Shown here one piece after another: positions 24,823 through 32,487 of a stretch of 64,000 bases of DNA (the stretch's first letter is position 1; each line of letters starts with the position of its first letter). The stretch is from the NCBI RefSeq assembly GCF_041435435.1, contig NZ_CP108494.1:6544501-6608500 (forward strand). Reading direction: 5' to 3'. The stretch comes from Streptomyces sp. NBC_01241 (lineage in GTDB: Bacteria > Actinomycetota > Actinomycetes > Streptomycetales > Streptomycetaceae). The position numbers and the translations under genes are program-made. Under the pieces are notes generated by a model, which did not search any database, was not told where the DNA came from, and was given only the letters and a program-made list of their open reading frames with translations.

Positions 24823-25587
24823 CTACGCGAGGGAGGAGGCGGCATCGCGGCGAGGGTGCGCTGCGGCGTGCAGGCTGGCACCAAAACCGTGGGCGAAGAC
24901 TCGCGCCCTTTCTTCCAGCTCGTCGTAGGAGTCCTGCGCCGTCATCTGCGCGGGGTGCTTGCGGTACCGGTAGACCGGAACGGGCAGCAGTATCCCCGGG
25001 GCGAGGCAGGTGACGGCGAGGGCGCAGTAGTCCTCGCCCTGCACGAGGCCGCCCATGGGTGCCGCGCGCACCAGGTCGGTTCGGGCCAGGAGGGTGGTCG
25101 GGCCGAGCGGGATGGTGTCGGCCGGGTCCTTCCAGTACCGCCATACGTCTCCGGCCTCATGCCGGCCGGGCGGTGTCGGACACCGCCACAGGGTCGTGGA
25201 ACCGTCGTGCAGGTCCTCGCTGTATCCGGCACACCATCCCACCCCGGTCTCCTCCAAGGTGCGCAGCCGCAGCGCCATGGCCCAGTCGGTGAACTCGTCG
25301 TCGTCATCCGCCCAGTTCACGTACTTGGTCCGGACGTCGTTGAGAGCCAGGTTGCGGGCGCATGCGGCGCCGACCGGGCGGGGCAGGGCGAGGATGCGGA
25401 CGCGCGGGTCGGCGGCGAGGGCGGCGGGCAGCCGGGTGGGGTCGGCCCCATCAAGGGCGACGACGGCCTCCCACGGGACGCTCTGGCGGCACAGACTGGC
25501 GTGCATGGCAGTGAGGAACGCCAGTCGTTCTGGGCGGAGTTGGGTCGCGATGACCACGGTGATCTTCGGGTGAGAGTGCGGGGACAG
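24823..25587 (-). CDS. Family 2-type glycosyltransferase, CTG start
   Basis: 254 residues from CTG 25587. GGAG lies 7 nt upstream of the CTG. The protein starts (M)SPHSHPKITVVIATQLRPERLAFL, the usual first beta strand of GT-A enzymes, which GTG 25557 would cut. Further marks are ALPRPVGAACARNLAL, VNWADDDDEF (the DxD metal site for the nucleotide-sugar) and GLVQGEDYCALAV. The substrate cannot be read from the sequence. No partner sugar genes are adjacent, so it may decorate a surface or conjugation component. Confidence 0.8.
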   Translation of the reverse strand: MSPHSHPKITVVIATQLRPERLAFLTAMHASLCRQSVPWEAVVALDGADPTRLPAALAADPRVRILALPRPVGAACARNLALNDVRTKYVNWADDDDEFTDWAMALRLRTLEETGVGWCAGYSEDLHDGSTTLWRCPTPPGRHEAGDVWRYWKDPADTIPLGPTTLLARTDLVRAAPMGGLVQGEDYCALAVTCLAPGILLPVPVYRYRKHPAQMTAQDSYDELEERARVFAHGFGASLHAAAHPRRDAASSLA

Positions 25588-25636
25588 AGGGCTTCTCCGG
25601 ACAGGCGTGGATCGGGACGGTGCGGTCTTCCGGGGG

Positions 25637-26209
25637 CTACCGGCGGGCGGACTTGCGGGACGCCGGGGCCGATGAGGGAGCGGTGGCGGACAGGCGCGGG
25701 GCGACGCGCGGCGGCACGACCGGAGCCTGGGAATCCGGGTTCCATGCGCCGGGGTCGGTGCGGATACGGCTGCGCGGGTCGGTGTCCCACCCGACGACGG
25801 GTCCGCGGTCGTACGCCAGCAGGCCGATCACTTCGATGCCGGTCTCGCGCAGGACGTAGGCCCACTCCAGGTCGCCGGTGTCGTCCTGGGTGATCAGTTC
25901 ACGCTCGGCCGGGGTGCCGTCGGTGTTGTACACGTTGGTGAGCTGACGGCTGGGGAACTCATCGCCCCCGGTCAGCGAGCGGCGCAGCGCGTCGGGTGCG
26001 CCGTCGAGGAGATCCGTGCCCAGCTCCTCCCAGCCGATGTGGACCTCGTCGATCAGGTGCCGGGCCATCGCCTCCAGGTCACCGGCGAACCGGTATCGGA
26101 AGGCGGCCAGCAGCAACGGGAGTTTGCTGTCGGGGTAGCCGTCGAAGTGGACGTACATGCCGGCGTAGCCGGTGGAGGTGGGGCGGGCGATGACCGCACG
26201 GGTGGACAG
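25637..26209 (-). CDS. Duplicated accessory protein A, CTG start
   Basis: 190 residues from CTG 26209, with GGAG 6 nt upstream. It begins (M)STRAVIARPTSTGYAGMYVHFDGYPD and continues with FRYRFAGDLEAMARHLIDE and TDLLDGAPDALRRSLTGGDE, with DTDPRSRIRTDPGAWNPD near the end. The downstream neighbour (26234) is a diverged tandem copy beginning (M)STRSVIARPT, also at CTG. ATG 26158 would delete the conserved first 17 residues. Function unknown. Confidence 0.75.
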   Translation of the reverse strand: MSTRAVIARPTSTGYAGMYVHFDGYPDSKLPLLLAAFRYRFAGDLEAMARHLIDEVHIGWEELGTDLLDGAPDALRRSLTGGDEFPSRQLTNVYNTDGTPAERELITQDDTGDLEWAYVLRETGIEVIGLLAYDRGPVVGWDTDPRSRIRTDPGAWNPDSQAPVVPPRVAPRLSATAPSSAPASRKSARR

Positions 26210-26233
26210 ATCGGTCTCCTGGGGTGGGGCTGG

Positions 26234-26800
26234 TCAGTGTGAGCGGGGGCGCGCCGTCGGGGCGGTCATCGGCTGGGCTGGGGTGCCGGGCGTACGGGCG
26301 GTGGCGCGAGGCGGCGTGGTGGCGGGGATCGGCCGGTCGGGCCGCCACAGGCAGGCGGTGTCGCGGAACCGCACGCGGGGGTCGGTGCCCCACGCGACGA
26401 GGGGGCCGCGTCCCGCGCCGGGCTCGCCGATCACCTCGATGCCGTGCGGGTGGAGGACATAACCCCAGTTCAGTCGCGATGCCGTCCGCTCGGTGTAGAT
26501 CAGCGGCGGTTCGTTCGCGCGGGCCGGGTATCGCTTACCGGGTTCGTCGTGCCCGCCGACGAGGTGCTGGCGCAGGGCCTCGGGTGCTCCGTCGAGGAGT
26601 TCGGTGCCGAGGTAGGACCAGCCTTCTGGTGCGTCGTCGATGAGGTATGCGGCCAGGGCGTCGGTGTCGCCGGCGAACCGGTTCTGGTGTGCGGCGAGCA
26701 GCAGCGGCAGTTGATGACTGGGGTAGCCGTCCCAGTGGACGTACGTTCCGGCGTAGCCGGTAGTGCCGGTGGGGCGGGCGATGACAGAACGAGTGGACAG
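26234..26800 (-). CDS. Duplicated accessory protein B, CTG start
   Basis: 188 residues from CTG 26800, AGGAAG 5 nt upstream. No ATG, GTG or TTG exists in the first two thirds of the gene, so conventional calling leaves only a 66-residue stump at the C-terminus. The product reads (M)STRSVIARPTGTTGYAGTY, then HWDGYPSHQLPLLLAAHQNRFAGD, TELLDGAPEALRQHLVGGHDE and WGTDPRVRFRDTACLWRPD. It is clearly paralogous to the 25637-26209 protein along its whole length. Function unknown. Confidence 0.75.
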   Translation of the reverse strand: MSTRSVIARPTGTTGYAGTYVHWDGYPSHQLPLLLAAHQNRFAGDTDALAAYLIDDAPEGWSYLGTELLDGAPEALRQHLVGGHDEPGKRYPARANEPPLIYTERTASRLNWGYVLHPHGIEVIGEPGAGRGPLVAWGTDPRVRFRDTACLWRPDRPIPATTPPRATARTPGTPAQPMTAPTARPRSH

Positions 26801-26828
26801 AGGATCTTCCTGTCGTGGGCGGGGTGGG

Positions 26829-27272
26829 TCAGCGGGAGGTGCGGCGCGTGGGCGCTGCCGGCGTGGCAGGTGCCGCCGCTACGGACGGCGCGGGTTGCGC
26901 GGGTGCTGATCGGTTCGGGCGCCGGTAGATGCTGGCCAGGTGGTCCTCGCTCAGGTAGGCGAGCTGATCACCGAGTGCGGACAGCTCCTCGGCGTGCTGG
27001 CGGTAGCGGGCGGCGAAGCCCGGTTCCTGGTTGCGCTCGCACCACTCGGCCGCGGTCTCCAAGAACAGGTGCAGCTCGCCGAGACCGCTGTGCCCGTCGC
27101 CGAGGACGGCCTGCGCGACGGTGTTCAACTCGGCGGCCGAGCGCGCACGGTAGACCTGCTGGGTCCAGTTACTGATGCTGTGACCGGCGTCCCCGGTGGG
27201 GAGCGATTCGCTGAACTCTCGCGCGTCGTAGGCGGCCCAACGGTGCAGGTCGTCGACGGTCGGCCGGCGACC
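26829..27272 (-). pseudogene. Helical C-terminal domain, probably frameshifted from its N-terminus
   Basis: From about 27272 this frame reads GRRPTVDDLHRWAAYDAREFSESLPTG, continues through SISNWTQQVYRARSAAELNTVAQAVL and ends in a Pro/Ala tail. The overlapping frame of the 27125 gene turns into low-quality Ser/Thr/Pro sequence in the same place. No start codon of any near-cognate type with a binding site is visible upstream; TTG 27128 lies mid-domain. One missing base near 27265 would fuse it to the 27125 product. Confidence 0.5.
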
Positions 27273-27739
27273 TGCGGCGGAGCCTGCCGATGTGGGGGCT
27301 CGGGCTGCTCGGCGGCGTTGCGGCGTACCGCCTGGCGGGCCTGCTCATAGCGGGGCAGGACCCTGCGGGCGATGAGGGCTGCGGCGCGCGCGGGATCGTT
27401 GGGGACGACGATGCCGTTCGGCTCTTCGACCCCGTCGAAATGGTGCGGCTTGATGGCGGCGTCGTCGGGCTCGAGCGGGGCGACGACGAACTGGTGCGGA
27501 TAGCGCGGCCGGTCGGCGAGATAGAGGTGCTGCTGATCCGGGCCGTGCAGTACAGCGTCGTGTCCGAGCACGAATCCGGTGGCGACGTAGCTGACGTGGC
27601 CGGTGTCCCAGATCTGGACGGCCACGGGGAACTGGTCGGGGTAGGTGAGGTGACGGTGGTATTCACTGGTCCAAGCGCCCGGCAGGCGGTCGGCCAGGCC
27701 GGCGGCGAAGATGTCCAGGTCGGTGCGTGCTGAGGGCAT
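27125..27739 (-). CDS. Accessory protein related to the 11786 gene
   Basis: ATG 27739. The first 155 residues are good coding sequence: FAAGLADRLPGAWTSEYHRHLTYPDQ, VQIWDTGHVSYVATGF, DQQHLYLADRPRYPHQFVVAPLEPDD, PARAAALIARRVLPRYEQARQAV. This follows the same plan as the 11786, 20849 and 22738 products. After about 27272 the frame becomes Ser/Thr/Pro-rich and antiparallel frames carry the better domain, so the real protein probably continues in the 26829-27272 frame. Confidence 0.6.
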   Translation of the reverse strand: MPSARTDLDIFAAGLADRLPGAWTSEYHRHLTYPDQFPVAVQIWDTGHVSYVATGFVLGHDAVLHGPDQQHLYLADRPRYPHQFVVAPLEPDDAAIKPHHFDGVEEPNGIVVPNDPARAAALIARRVLPRYEQARQAVRRNAAEQPEPPHRQAPPQVAGRPSTTCTVGPPTTRESSANRSPPGTPVTASVTGPSRSTVRARPPS

Positions 27740-27767
27740 GGGCTCCTGACGGAGTGGTGAAGCGGGC

Positions 27768-28220
27768 CTATCTGCCGCGCGCCACGCGGGCAGGTGGCGT
27801 GATCGTGGGCGCCGAAGCGGGCACGGCGCTTGGGCGGTGCGCCCGGGAGGCGGCGTCCTCGGAGGCTGTCACCTGCCGGTAGGCATCGATGGTTTCCTTG
27901 AGCCGGTCGACTGCGTCGTCCCGACGTGCGGCGAGGATGTCGATCTGTGTGCCTCTGTTCTGCAGGACACCCAGGGAGTTGATCGACGTGTTCCCGGCAG
28001 CGGCGCGCGTAAGAACGGATGCCGCGTTCTGGGTGGTGGCGGTGAACTGCTCGTGTACGTGGTCCAGGTGGCGCGCGGCCGTGTGGACGAGATCGGCGAT
28101 GACCAGCTCGGGGCCTTCGGTGTGCAGGCGACCAAGGAACCGAGGCGAGGCGCCGAGGGATTCGTGCACCATCTGGGAGCCGGGGCCGGCGGATGGTGGA
28201 AGGCTGGTTGGGTTGTCCAT
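27768..28220 (-). CDS. Small helical accessory protein
   Basis: 150 residues from ATG 28220. Long helices (ELVIADLVHTAARHLDHVHEQFTATTQNAASVLTRAAAG, GTQIDILAARRDDAVDRLKETIDAYRQV) suggest a coiled-coil protein. The basic Ala/Pro tail is as in other members. It lies directly downstream of the VirB4-like gene and may be co-transcribed with the secretion operon. Confidence 0.62.
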   Translation of the reverse strand: MDNPTSLPPSAGPGSQMVHESLGASPRFLGRLHTEGPELVIADLVHTAARHLDHVHEQFTATTQNAASVLTRAAAGNTSINSLGVLQNRGTQIDILAARRDDAVDRLKETIDAYRQVTASEDAASRAHRPSAVPASAPTITPPARVARGR

Positions 28221-28271
28221 GAAGGTGGGGATCCGGGGATTGAGGGACGGCTGGCACGTCTCGACGGACGA

Positions 28272-29786
28272 TCAATGCATTCGGGCATCCGTATCGGAAA
28301 GGGCCAATTCGTGCGGATGTAGCAGATGTTGAACGATGAAGGATCGTCCGGCGACCTTCCACAAGCCCCTGCCGCGGTTGAGATGCGAGATCGCGTCGGC
28401 TTCGACCGAGGTCAGCCCCAACAGCGCTGCGGCGGCGTGTAGTTGGTCGGTCTCCTGCCGGTAAATGATGCGGGTGGAGCAGTCGGCGAGCAGGCCCTCG
28501 GCCAAGGCACGTCCGCGGGATCCGGCGTCGCCGGCGGTGAGCAGGTCGGACAGCCGGTGGATCACCATCAAGTTGGCGATGCCCAGGCCGCGGCTCAGCT
28601 TCCACTGGGACTGCATCCTCGCGAGCAGGCCGGGGTGGCGCATCAACCGCCATGCCTCGTCGTAGACGATCCAGCGCCGGCCGCCGTTCGGGTCGGACAG
28701 CGCGGATTCCATCCACGCGGAGGCGCACGTCATGGCGAGGACGAGTGCGGTGTCGTCGCCGGAGCCGCCGAGACGGGACAGGTCGATCGTCAGCATGGGC
28801 GAGTTGGGGTCGAAGGCCACGGTGCTGGGGGCGTCGAACATTCCGGCGAGGTCGCCGTGGACGAGGCGGCGCATGGCGTGGGCGAGGTCGCGGGAGGCGT
28901 CGCCGAGGCGGCCGGACATGACGCCGCCGGCCGTGTCGAGTTCGTCGGGGTTGTTGAGGGTGGCGGCGATGTCGCCGAGCAGCGGGGTGCGTCCGCTCGC
29001 GGCGGCGCGGGTGACGACGGCGTCCAGGGCGACGTCGAGGCCGGTGTGCTCCATCGGCAGAAGGTCCCGCCCGAGCACGGTGCGGGCCAGGGAGCCGAGC
29101 AGCAGCAGACGCCTTTTGCGGATCTCGCCCGCCCAGTCGGCCTCGGAGACGCTGTTGGGCCGCGGCGCTGCGTCCAGCGGGTTCAGCTTGCCTGGCAGCC
29201 CCGGTCCGAGCGCGATGGAGGTGCCGCCCAGCGCCTGCGCCACGGGCGTCCACTCTCCCTTGGGATCACATGGGACGTAGACGCGGTAGCCGAAGGCGAT
29301 GGAGCGCAGCGCGAAGCTCTTGGCGAGCGCGGACTTGCCCTGTCCGATGACCCCGGCCAACAGCACGTTGGGGTTGGTGAAGCCGTCGATCTTGCCGTAC
29401 AGAGCAAACGGGTCGAAACAGAAGGAGGCTTCGGCGTGCACGTCACGGCCGATGTAGATGCCCTCGGCCCCCAGCCCGCCCTCGGCGAGGAAGGGGTACG
29501 CCCCGCTCGCGGTGGCCGTGGTCATGCGGTGGGCAGGCAACTTGATCTTGTTGTTGCGGGAGGACGCCGGGCCGGGGCGGCCTGCGGGCGGGAAGAGCGG
29601 CGACGGCATCTCCTGCTCCTCCGCCCCGGCTCCGGTGGTGTGGGCGGCTGCTTCGACGCGGGCCTTCGCGGCGGCTTCGGCGAGTTGCCGGCGGGCGGCT
29701 TTCCGGGCGGCGCGGTCGGTGCCATGCGGGGTGAACAGGGGGCTGGCGCTGGCGCGGCGGGCTCGGCGCGCGGGCCGGTGACTCAT
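28272..29786 (-). CDS. VirB4/TraC-type conjugation ATPase
   Basis: 504 residues from ATG 29786. After a basic N-terminal 60 residues come YIGRDVHAEASFCFDPFALYGK, Walker A VIGQGKSALAKS, Walker B RRWIVYDEAWRLM, and the VirB4-type C-terminal pattern (QETDQLHAAAALLGLT, RGRGLWKVAGRSFIVQHLLHP). VirB4 ATPases power pilus assembly and substrate transfer at the inner membrane. The SCO6880-like gene upstream usually accompanies it in actinobacterial elements. Confidence 0.93.
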   Translation of the reverse strand: MSHRPARRARRASASPLFTPHGTDRAARKAARRQLAEAAAKARVEAAAHTTGAGAEEQEMPSPLFPPAGRPGPASSRNNKIKLPAHRMTTATASGAYPFLAEGGLGAEGIYIGRDVHAEASFCFDPFALYGKIDGFTNPNVLLAGVIGQGKSALAKSFALRSIAFGYRVYVPCDPKGEWTPVAQALGGTSIALGPGLPGKLNPLDAAPRPNSVSEADWAGEIRKRRLLLLGSLARTVLGRDLLPMEHTGLDVALDAVVTRAAASGRTPLLGDIAATLNNPDELDTAGGVMSGRLGDASRDLAHAMRRLVHGDLAGMFDAPSTVAFDPNSPMLTIDLSRLGGSGDDTALVLAMTCASAWMESALSDPNGGRRWIVYDEAWRLMRHPGLLARMQSQWKLSRGLGIANLMVIHRLSDLLTAGDAGSRGRALAEGLLADCSTRIIYRQETDQLHAAAALLGLTSVEADAISHLNRGRGLWKVAGRSFIVQHLLHPHELALSDTDARMH

Positions 29787-29831
29787 GGCAGGGCGGCTTT
29801 CACAGGGTGGCGGTCTGGAGCGGTGCGGGGG

Positions 29832-30374
29832 TCAGACGCGGGGGGAGGCGCTGAACAGGAGCGGCTTGCGGTAGCCCGTGCCGTCGCCCGACCAGTCCAG
29901 CTCGATGTAGCCGTCGGCGAGGTACTGGTACCGGCCGCTGGCCTTGGTCTTGAGGGTTCCGGTCTTGTAGCTCCCGTTGCCGTTGCCGCTGCTGTGTTCG
30001 AGCGCGTTCTCCAAGCCGGTGTAGTTGGCGTACTTCACGACCGGGTCCGTGCCGGCGGTGGACTTCTTGGTCTGCAAGTGGAAGCGCGCATTGTTGAAGG
30101 TGAGGCTGCTGTGCTGGTTGGCCGCGTAGGGGCCGTCCCAGTTGACCGTGGCGGTGGTGTAGATGTAGCCGCCGCTCCGCTTGGCGCAGAGCCGCACGTC
30201 GAAGTCCCAGTTGTCGGAGTCGGGGCCGGTGTACGACGGGTCGTCGACGGTGTAGCTGCTGGTCGTGCAGTGGTAGCTGGCGGCGGATGCAGGCGTGGCG
30301 GTGGCCAGCGCGGCCGTGCCGGCGAGGGTGGCGAGGAGGGCGGCGGTGGAGGTGGAGCGCTTGAGCTTGCGCAT
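29832..30374 (-). CDS. Secreted protein of unknown function
   Basis: 180 residues from ATG 30374. A Sec signal peptide (MRKLKRSTSTAALLATLAG then TATPASAAS, cleavage after ASA near residue 32) leads a beta-rich mature protein (YHCTTSSYTVDDPSYTGPDSDNWDFDVRLC) with two cysteines that could pair. It is embedded in the secretion operon between the VirB4-like and SCO6880-like genes, so a surface role in mating contact is possible. Confidence 0.75.
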   Translation of the reverse strand: MRKLKRSTSTAALLATLAGTAALATATPASAASYHCTTSSYTVDDPSYTGPDSDNWDFDVRLCAKRSGGYIYTTATVNWDGPYAANQHSSLTFNNARFHLQTKKSTAGTDPVVKYANYTGLENALEHSSGNGNGSYKTGTLKTKASGRYQYLADGYIELDWSGDGTGYRKPLLFSASPRV

Positions 30375-30397
30375 GCAGGGCCTTTCGGTGGAGCGGG

Positions 30398-30868
30398 TTA
30401 CTGGGCGCAGGTGGTGGTGTGGCCGGGTGCCGGGGCGTTGAGGTCGGCCGGAGTGGTCTTGCGGCGGACGACGTGGCCGGCGGCGAGGTGGCGCTGGCAG
30501 ATGGTCAGGACGGGCGGTCCCTCGGGGAGCCGCTCCGGGTGGCACTCGGTTTCCGTCGGGGCCGCGTCCGCCACGGGCAGGAGGTGGAAGGCGTCGTGCA
30601 CGGCGGCGGTGGCCTGCCACAGCCGGGTGTGCGCGGTGGCCAGATGTCGGCCGGCGGCGGGATGCGGCGGCCGGGTGGTGTCGGCGAGCTGGTCGAGCAG
30701 CTGGTGCAGCGAGGTCAGATGGGCGTGCAGCACGTCGAGGTGCACGCGGTCCGCAGGTGAGGCGGGGCGTTCAGCGCGCGGGGCGCGGGCGCGTGTGTGG
30801 TGGCGGATGCCGGCGCTGGCGGCCCGCAGGTACGGGTACGCGTCGCCGACGGGGATGGCAGAGGTCAA
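30398..30868 (-). CDS. Hypothetical helical protein in secretion operon
   Basis: 156 residues from TTG 30868. Helical N-terminal two thirds (VHLDVLHAHLTSLHQLLDQLADTT, HLATAHTRLWQATAAVHDAFHLLPV) and a short C-terminal part with two cysteines (LTICQRHLAAGHVVRRK, TTTCAQ). No signal peptide. It lies between the SCO6880-like and the secreted-protein genes, in the same direction. Confidence 0.62.
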   Translation of the reverse strand: MTSAIPVGDAYPYLRAASAGIRHHTRARAPRAERPASPADRVHLDVLHAHLTSLHQLLDQLADTTRPPHPAAGRHLATAHTRLWQATAAVHDAFHLLPVADAAPTETECHPERLPEGPPVLTICQRHLAAGHVVRRKTTPADLNAPAPGHTTTCAQ

Positions 30869-30927
30869 AGGGGAAGAGTTCCTTCCTGCCGCGGTGGCAG
30901 GACGTCGGCGGGTGGCCGGGCGGGGGG

Positions 30928-32400
30928 CTACAGGGCCGTGCGGGCGAGCGGCAGGGCGCCGAGCGTGAAAGCATCGGGCTGCTGGAAGTTCAAGCGCCGC
31001 AGGTCGACCTGGGCGGTGACGGCAGCGGTCTCGATCTGCGCGCAGGCGGCGTCGAGCAGAGCGTCGGTCTCGGCGGAGACGGTGAGGAGCCCGGTCAGGG
31101 CCACATCGGCGTGTCCGGCGATCAGCTGGCGCTCGCGGGTCTTGACGTCCGCGTACTCCACGCTGTCGGCCTCGGAGTCGACCTGCCCGCGCCGCGACCT
31201 CTCGTTCGCGTCGGCGATGATGGCGGCCTTCTTGCGCTGGACGTCGCGCATCGCGGACTCGAGCCCTTGGGGCACGTATATAAGGGAGAGGGTGCGCCGG
31301 ACTCCGGCGGTGAACATCAGGCCGTGCAGGAAGCCGGCGGATGTCTCGGTGCGGGGCCAGTCCTCGACCCAGTAGGTGGCGTGCCGGGCGGAGTCGGTGG
31401 CGAGCCGGTCGTACTCCTCGACCTGGACCACGGGCCCGGCGGCGGCCGGGTCGGCTTCTGCCCGTCCGGACTCCGACCACTGCTGCAGTGCGGACAGTGC
31501 CTTGGGGTCGTAGGCAGTGCGGATGACGGCGGCGATCTCGCGCGCCGAGAGCCAGCCGGTCACCATGAGTCCGGCGCTGCGCGCGGCCTGAGCGATGGAG
31601 CTGGTGGTCTGTTCAAGCACGGTGAAGGCGCCGGGTAGCCCGCCGCCGGCCTGGCTGATTAGTCGCTTGGCGGCCTTGAGGTCGAGGGAGATCGCCACGT
31701 ATGCCTCGTGCGGGGCGGCGGCGGGCCCTGCGGAGGCGACCAGATCGCTGTAGACCTGCCCGGCGACCGGTGTCTCGGGGTGGCCCTGCTGGCTCCAGTG
31801 ACGGGAGAGGGTGTCGCCGCTGTCGGGCACGGTGCGCTCCAGCACCTGCACGGTTGCGACGTGTCCGGTGCGGGCGATGCCAGCGAGCGCGCGTCCCCAG
31901 CTGCTCACGTTGTGGTTCTGGGTCGCGGGATCGAGAAGGGCGAAGGCCCTGCTGGAGACCCGGGCGACGGCGGTCAGGGTCTGCCGGTGCGGGTCATGCA
32001 CGGCGGCGGCGCCATTGACGGAGTCGCCGGGGGTGACCACCCGCAGCGAGGCGGCGGTGCCGGGCAGATGCAGGACGCCGTCCTGGCGGGGCCGGGTGAC
32101 GGGCCGGGCGAGCCACAGGGTCTGGCCGGTGCGGCGCCGCTGGGCGAAGCGCACGACGATCGGCGCCCAGTCGATCAGCGAGCGGCCGTGTCGACGGATG
32201 GCGACCAAGGCGGCGACCACGGCCCACAACGGTGTCAGGGCGATGGCGCCGAGCAGGCCGGTGGAGACCACGGTGGCCAGCAGAAGCGCCAACGCGCATG
32301 AGACCAGGACGAGTTGGGGCAGCGACAGGCCGAGCAGGATGCCGCGCTTCGACCGGTGGGGGAATTTGACGGTGAGCGGTGTGACGGTGAGATCAGACAA
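30928..32400 (-). CDS. SCO6880-family conjugation protein
   Basis: 490 residues from TTG 32400 (GGAA 6 nt upstream). Two N-terminal membrane segments (ILLGLSLPQLVLVSCALALLLATVVSTGLLGAIALTP) precede a long soluble part with AVARVSSRAFALLDPATQNHNVSSWGRALAGIA, which resembles the N-terminal part of TraC/VirB4. The C-terminus has RRTLSLIYVPQGLESAMRDVQRKKAA. This protein class is found with DUF6112-type pilin-like proteins and VirB4 in Streptomyces elements and probably replaces VirB3 plus the VirB4 N-terminus. Confidence 0.88.
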   Translation of the reverse strand: MSDLTVTPLTVKFPHRSKRGILLGLSLPQLVLVSCALALLLATVVSTGLLGAIALTPLWAVVAALVAIRRHGRSLIDWAPIVVRFAQRRRTGQTLWLARPVTRPRQDGVLHLPGTAASLRVVTPGDSVNGAAAVHDPHRQTLTAVARVSSRAFALLDPATQNHNVSSWGRALAGIARTGHVATVQVLERTVPDSGDTLSRHWSQQGHPETPVAGQVYSDLVASAGPAAAPHEAYVAISLDLKAAKRLISQAGGGLPGAFTVLEQTTSSIAQAARSAGLMVTGWLSAREIAAVIRTAYDPKALSALQQWSESGRAEADPAAAGPVVQVEEYDRLATDSARHATYWVEDWPRTETSAGFLHGLMFTAGVRRTLSLIYVPQGLESAMRDVQRKKAAIIADANERSRRGQVDSEADSVEYADVKTRERQLIAGHADVALTGLLTVSAETDALLDAACAQIETAAVTAQVDLRRLNFQQPDAFTLGALPLARTAL

Positions 32401-32487
32401 GGGCCGTTCCGGGGGTGCGCGGGCGGTGGCCGGGGCGGCACGCGGCGGCAAGTGCGCGGCGCGTGCCGCCCCGGAGTCGGGCAGGGG

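Noticed and set aside
28443..30968. 841-residue plus-strand open frame across the VirB4 region
   Set aside because: It is antisense to the VirB4-like ATPase and neighbours, is Gly/Val-rich without motifs, and exists because high-GC genes leave long open frames on the other strand.
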